From Dactylellina haptotyla (lineage: Eukaryota; Ascomycota; Orbiliomycetes; Orbiliales; Orbiliaceae): a stretch of DNA of 64,000 nt. The stretch is from the NCBI GenBank assembly GCA_031310005.1, contig CM062385.1, forward strand, positions 2,790,001 through 2,854,000. Direction: 5' to 3'. A program made the translations under genes and the position numbers. Each line of letters starts with the position of its first letter. Position 1 is the first letter of the stretch. This document shows positions 59,701 through 64,000 of this stretch, one piece after another. The notes beneath the pieces were generated by a model, which was not told the DNA's origin, did not search any database, and saw only the letters and a list, made by a program, of their open reading frames with translations.

Positions 59701-59880
59701 AGATAAAATATGTATGGCCCAAAAGATTCTTGCGTTTCATTCTTCGACAGTTCGTTTTGCGTTAGCCACCATTCTATCAAAATTTTCAAGAGATCTTCTA
59801 ATAGGATTTTGCGTAGATCAGGGAGTTTCAACTGGTTTTTTAGAACGAACCGACGATTGCGGGGTTTTTAAATCTTGAGC
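56760..59880 (-). pseudogene. Broken deaminase-like/MYND zinc-finger gene
   Basis: A minus-strand region reads as one fungal gene family but not as one open frame. Parts in order: a helical N-terminal region (about 59880-58700); a deaminase-like segment at 58675-58187 with LHAEMALF (zinc ligand His and catalytic Glu) and SSKRACLLCNSFL (CxxC zinc pair), resembling the OTT_1508-type deaminase fold of fungi; after a plausible 95-nt intron (58190-58096), a MYND zinc finger (CVMCNELVATLCTYCKSSWY, CSRDCQAADWPSHKLIC) near 58050-57940; and a conserved C-terminal region (57930-56760). The reading frame is interrupted at least three times, so no full-length product is expected. Fungal proteins with this deaminase-like domain have unknown roles; a nucleic-acid-editing or defence role has been proposed for related families. 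Sequencing error or unrecognised introns could explain some interruptions. Confidence 0.6.
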
Positions 59881-61433
59881 GTGGTCACAGATTACACAGG
59901 CCCTTTCTGCTGTAAAAACTGCCTGTTTTTGGGCCTGGGTTCACTTACTACCTCGTAATGCACGGTTTGCGAAGTATTAAAAGGGTTGCGGGTTTTCAAT
60001 TGCCTAGCACAGCACTGAATGGCTACGAAAAGAACAGGAAAGAAAAGCTGCCTGAAATTAACTGCCATGTCACATATGCATCCTTACCAATACATTGATT
60101 CTATCAAAAGGACATGCAGATGCTCTCAACCAATGCGATAAGATTAATCTCATGATTCTCGTAGCAATATTTGTCTCGTACATAGCCACCACGCTCCAGC
60201 TTCACCGCACTAGAAGGCAGTTTGGTCTTGCAAAAAAAGCCATCAACCAGGTACACATTCTAATGAGGTTGTGCCTAACAACGCAATGAGAAGTTCAGAC
60301 CGATGGAAATACAAGACGTTACGGTAGAAGAGATTCCAGATAGCGAGTCGACGCACATGTGCAGGTCCAATCTCTAGTATAGTAATAGTCGGAATAGATC
60401 GGACATTTCTCACCATAGAAACTCTAGAGCTAATTATCTGTCATTGCAGCAGTAGAGGAAGCATTGGTGGTGTTAGAAGCTGACTTTGCGTCATCGATGA
60501 ATTGGAAATTTAGCAATCAAGCCTTTGTGATAATAAATGGGCGCAATAAATGAAGGCGGGGTTTATAGCGAGCGTATGCAACGATAGATATAGTTTATAT
60601 CATGGTCCTCATTACCACATACATGCCGGAATTTGTGTTACAAGCGTTGTATTTCGCCTAGCACTTCGGTACTAAATAAGAAATCACAAGCCGAGAAATT
60701 AGATTCGAGCAGAGTTCCTCAGCGAGTTTGCGTGATTGACAAGCAGACCCTGCTCGAACCAGCGTGGATGTGCATATCCGACTGGGGAGGAATGCGTGTT
60801 TGCAGAGGACTGCCGTGTCCGAATCCCTGCGATGCCATTCGTCGACGTGAATGCGGCCAACGAGGAAAAGCCGTTGGAGCATGCATCCGAACAGAAAAAA
60901 GCATGCTGGCTCCAGGTGGGGCAGTTAAATACGTGCATACGTACAGATTCGGCGCCCCAACGCCGCCGTCGTTGTGGTTGTGGTTGTTGGCGTTGTCGTT
61001 GGCGGGTTGTGTTACCGTTCCGTATTTGGCTGGTACGGCGAATTGGCCGAATTGACGAAGGCCAGCTCCATCGCCACACTCTTTCCATCAACCTCCCAAT
61101 CGACTACACTTGACAGCCTGCCCAGCCTGCCGGTTCTCCGGGCAAACATGGACAGATATCGAACGAATACTTCCCCAGGAATAGACCTCTCGCATCTCTA
61201 GCCATCCTTTCTTTGCCATCGACGACTTGGATTTTATTCGGTTGCAGTCCGGGCGAGGCTTTGATTACGCCTGGTCATCGCCAACCCCCGTAAGCCTCGC
61301 TGACGTAGGGAGAGAACCGCCTGGCTGCCGTTTCTCATCTCTCCGCATCACTTCACAATCCTACCTACGCCACTTCACTCGACCCCTACCACCTCGATAA
61401 CATCTCTACTCGAAGTCTACGTTTGTTATCACA
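59881..61433. other. Intergenic, no gene recognised
   Basis: 1.55 kb from the deaminase-MYND relic to the next plus-strand gene. Overlapping frames on both strands at 60633-61113 (up to 140 codons) reflect GC-rich DNA, not recognisable proteins. The last few hundred bases contain the promoter of the gene at 61434, with CT-rich tracts at about 61320-61430 typical of a transcription start region. Confidence 0.45.
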
Positions 61434-62943
61434 ATGGGGACCATGATCCGTGACCCCCGCGTCCGCCAAACCCTCAACCAAATCTCTGACAACATCGAAT
61501 CCGTTGCCGACACCGCCAAGTTTGGCTGCTTCAACTTCACAAAATCCTACCTGGAACCCTGTGTAAACTCGATAGCCACCGTCTGCCCGTCTCCCGAAAC
61601 CGTCTGCTCATGCTTTTACCACGACCCGGCGAATTCTCGGCGTCGTCGTCGCGGTCAACCCGAATTCGCATTCGAGTTTTACAATTCCGACTATGAGGAC
61701 GAATTCGGCCCCGAGGATCCCTTACGGTGGGGCAACGACGAACTAGACAGGCTGCTGGCGGGGAGTGGTGTTGCCGGCCGGAGGAGAAAAGCTGGAGCGA
61801 GGAATGAGGGGATGTACTACACCCGAAGTGGACAGAGACGTGTTAGGCCGGAGGCGAGGCGGAAATCAGCCCTCGCTCACGACGGCGGACAGGACCCAAC
61901 AATTATCCCCAACACGGCAGCACTAGGGTTCCTCAGTTACTTTCCCTGGGTCAGGAAACGACAGGCTCTACGATACAAACCGTCTGCGGCCGATTTACAG
62001 GACCACCCGGGAGGCTATGGTGGTGTTGGGGGGGAGTTTAGAGAGGAAGATGCCGAAGACGAAGAAGCAGAAGCGCTATTAGGAATCGGCCGAGCGGACA
62101 GTATTGACAACTCACCGGTTGAAAGACGAGATAGGAGGGGTAGAGGCCGTAGTGGAACCACTAGCAGCGGTGATACTACAGACACTTTCCGAAGCAGAGC
62201 GGATTTGTTCCCTAGTGAGGACGAAGACGATGCGATACCACTGGACGACGAGTTTGAGATCAACCTGGAGCCGGAAACAGGTTCGAGCGGGAAGAAATCC
62301 AAGAGAGGACCGCGGAGGCGACCCACAGGTGATACTGCTAGTTCCGGTCTGAGCGGAAACGGGAGCTTAGGTTCACCAGCGAGAGGCGGTAGAAAGACAC
62401 CCATGAGTGATGAATTCAGGATAGAAGGCGATATAGATATCGATGATGATGCCCGACTGTTTGATCTTGTTTCACCAACCCTCCCAAGAGGTCGGAGTGA
62501 TGAAGAATTGAGACGGGAGGAAGAAGATATACGAAAGGACGAGGAACAGGCTGTCGAAATGCGGCGGGAGGCGGCAAAGCGACTTGCTATATCCCGTGGA
62601 CTCAGTAGCGACGGACCGGTACGTGATAATATACTGTCTCAACCATAGTAACTACCATTAACATATTTGAATATAGTCATCCCCACTGCTAGACACCGCC
62701 GATCGAGCGGTTCCAATGTTCCATACCGCCATGGACATATCAGACACCGAGGACGATGTCCCGCCACCTCTATCCCTGACGCTAAAGGAGTCCGAAGAGT
62801 ACCAATCTGATTCTGCTATCGATATCTCAGAAAACCCACCAATCAACGACACGGCTAAAACCATAACGCTTGAGAATAATGTTGATAAGAAGTTCGAATC
62901 CCAATCCATCCAGTCGAACGGTAATACTGGAATCACGCATTGA
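61434..62943 (+). CDS. Acidic fungal protein of unknown function
   Basis: Exon 1 (61434-62618) and exon 2 (62677-62943) flank a 58-nt intron (GTACGT donor, ATATAG acceptor; phase 0) and give 483 residues. The N-terminus (MGTMIRDPRVRQTLNQISDN) leads to a short Cys-containing segment (FGCFNFTKSYLEPCVNSIA, PETVCSCF). The rest is highly charged and low in hydrophobic residues: an Arg patch, an aromatic stretch around LGFLSYFPWVRKRQALRY, long acidic and Ser/Gly-rich runs, and a Lys/Glu/Arg helix near residue 360. Most of it is likely disordered, and no catalytic motif or membrane segment is visible. I do not recognise the family, although the conserved-looking N-terminus suggests a real gene. The start is the first ATG; a second Met four codons later could be used. 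Confidence 0.65.
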
Positions 62944-64000
62944 AAGAATATATCGGAGTTTAGGTATTTAAAAGATGAATATTTTGAGGATCTAGCGGTA
63001 ATTATAATGGGGGTCGGGATAGGTGATATATCAGGATATTTGTTCATAATTGGCGTTCTGCTGAATGGAGTTAACATTAAATGCAATCCAAACTGTCTAT
63101 ACATTTCAAGAAAGACGAATACGAATCAGTAGAATTTATTGAAATGAGGTCCCTTTCCAGGAACTCGAAGTATAGCCGTAGAGTAGTATCGATACTTGCC
63201 TTCCAAAATATATATACGGGTCTTATTTCTCAACTTAAACTTCGATAAGCATCGTCAAGCTCTCCTCTAACAATGATAACAGATCTCACCTGCAGCTTTC
63301 TATTAGGGCATATTAAATTTTTGGGTAAGCAATAAGATTATATGGCCAGTACAGAGCTAATATTAGCTTCCAGACGATAAAATAACCAACCATGTGCGAG
63401 AGATTCTTAACTACTAGTCCATACTAGCTGTCAACTAAGTTTGCACCTGTAAGTTTTCAATCGATCCCACACCCGCCAGGCAGCTGGCAGGTGGTCGAAG
63501 CATATCCCCGCCCACTAGTGCGAGGCATTACCAGGCACCAAAAACGAATTCTGATGCAGGGTTCAACTATTTTACATAATTCCGGCTTCCGAACCAGCAG
63601 ACTTTCTGCCCAAAAGGTGAGCTTCGAGGTTGCGTTCCCCACATGGATCCGCGGACCAGACCCCCACGGAACTACTCGAATGCAATTGGACCCGGAAACT
63701 CACCGTCCTTCAGAAAAGTTCTTAGGAAGTAGGTGAAAGAATCGCGAGCTCACCAGTGAGACATGACGCCATACGGACCAGCTATATGCTTTCTTACCGC
63801 AAATTTTTCGCCAACTTTCCTCATGAAGGAAGCTGGGGGCGACATAAAGTTCCGAGCTTACTGAGACGAACAAGCTCCAGGTTCCGATATATACTTAAGC
63901 CGCTTGGCCTGGCAATGATTACCACGGCTCTCATTTGATTTCTTTTGAATTTTTTTTCGCTCTTTCCAACGAAATTTTTCTGTTTTTTGCGCAAAAATAT
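62944..64000. other. Right-edge intergenic region, no gene supported
   Basis: About 1.06 kb after the last gene. Frames at 63457-63736 overlap on both strands and look accidental. From about 63880 a TATATA element (gatatatact) and then a T-rich, CT-rich tract occur, which could be the promoter and leader of a plus-strand gene starting beyond the window. Confidence 0.35.

Overview
The window looks like nuclear chromosomal DNA of a filamentous ascomycete (Pezizomycotina). Genes carry short introns (mostly 55-90 nt) with GTAAGT/GTATGT-type donors and CTAAC/TACTAAC-type branch sites. The gene content is also fungal: Pan1, Set1 of COMPASS, an Ade16/17-type purine enzyme, a tannase/feruloyl esterase, a DUF3405-type protein, a NACHT-ankyrin NLR-like protein and a Thr-rich secreted protein. 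I cannot name the genus. I recognised no rRNA, tRNA, CRISPR array or intact transposon.

Left part (1-8.2 kb): a partial F-box-like gene (-), a HAD-like phosphatase (-), a secreted tannase-family esterase (-) and, divergent from it, a secreted M20 peptidase (+). The last two share an 829-bp upstream region. Next comes a gene-poor accessory stretch (8.2-26 kb). It contains a Thr-rich secreted or surface protein (13.8-16.4 kb), an F-box protein (16.6-18.2 kb), a small two-exon gene (21.4-21.7 kb), an NmrA-like oxidoreductase (22.2-23.3 kb) and a four-helix MARVEL-like membrane protein (25.0-25.9 kb). These are separated by AT-rich DNA in which I see no gene.

Middle part (26-50 kb): mostly housekeeping genes. 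Pan1 (-, endocytic actin scaffold), a 1,919-residue NACHT-ankyrin protein (-), the bifunctional AICAR transformylase/IMP cyclohydrolase (+), Set1 (+) and a type II membrane DUF3405-type protein (-). Set1 is preceded by about 1.2 kb with no ATG on the coding strand, then one six-codon uORF. Between the convergent 3' ends of set1 and the DUF3405 gene lies about 1 kb of pyrimidine-rich DNA.

Right part (51-64 kb): an F-box/2EXR-like gene (+), a large unrecognised gene with a TPR-like region, an ankyrin-like segment and a 30-bp coding minisatellite (+), a broken deaminase-like/MYND gene (-) lying tail to tail with it, and an acidic fungal protein of unknown function (+). Several coding sequences exist only as spliced exons; exon limits below were set by matching donor, acceptor and reading phase, and each total is a whole number of codons. 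The most interesting items are the set1 leader, the NLR-like protein with a large unnamed C-terminal region, the deaminase-MYND relic, and the Thr-rich protein with two Kex2-type sites.
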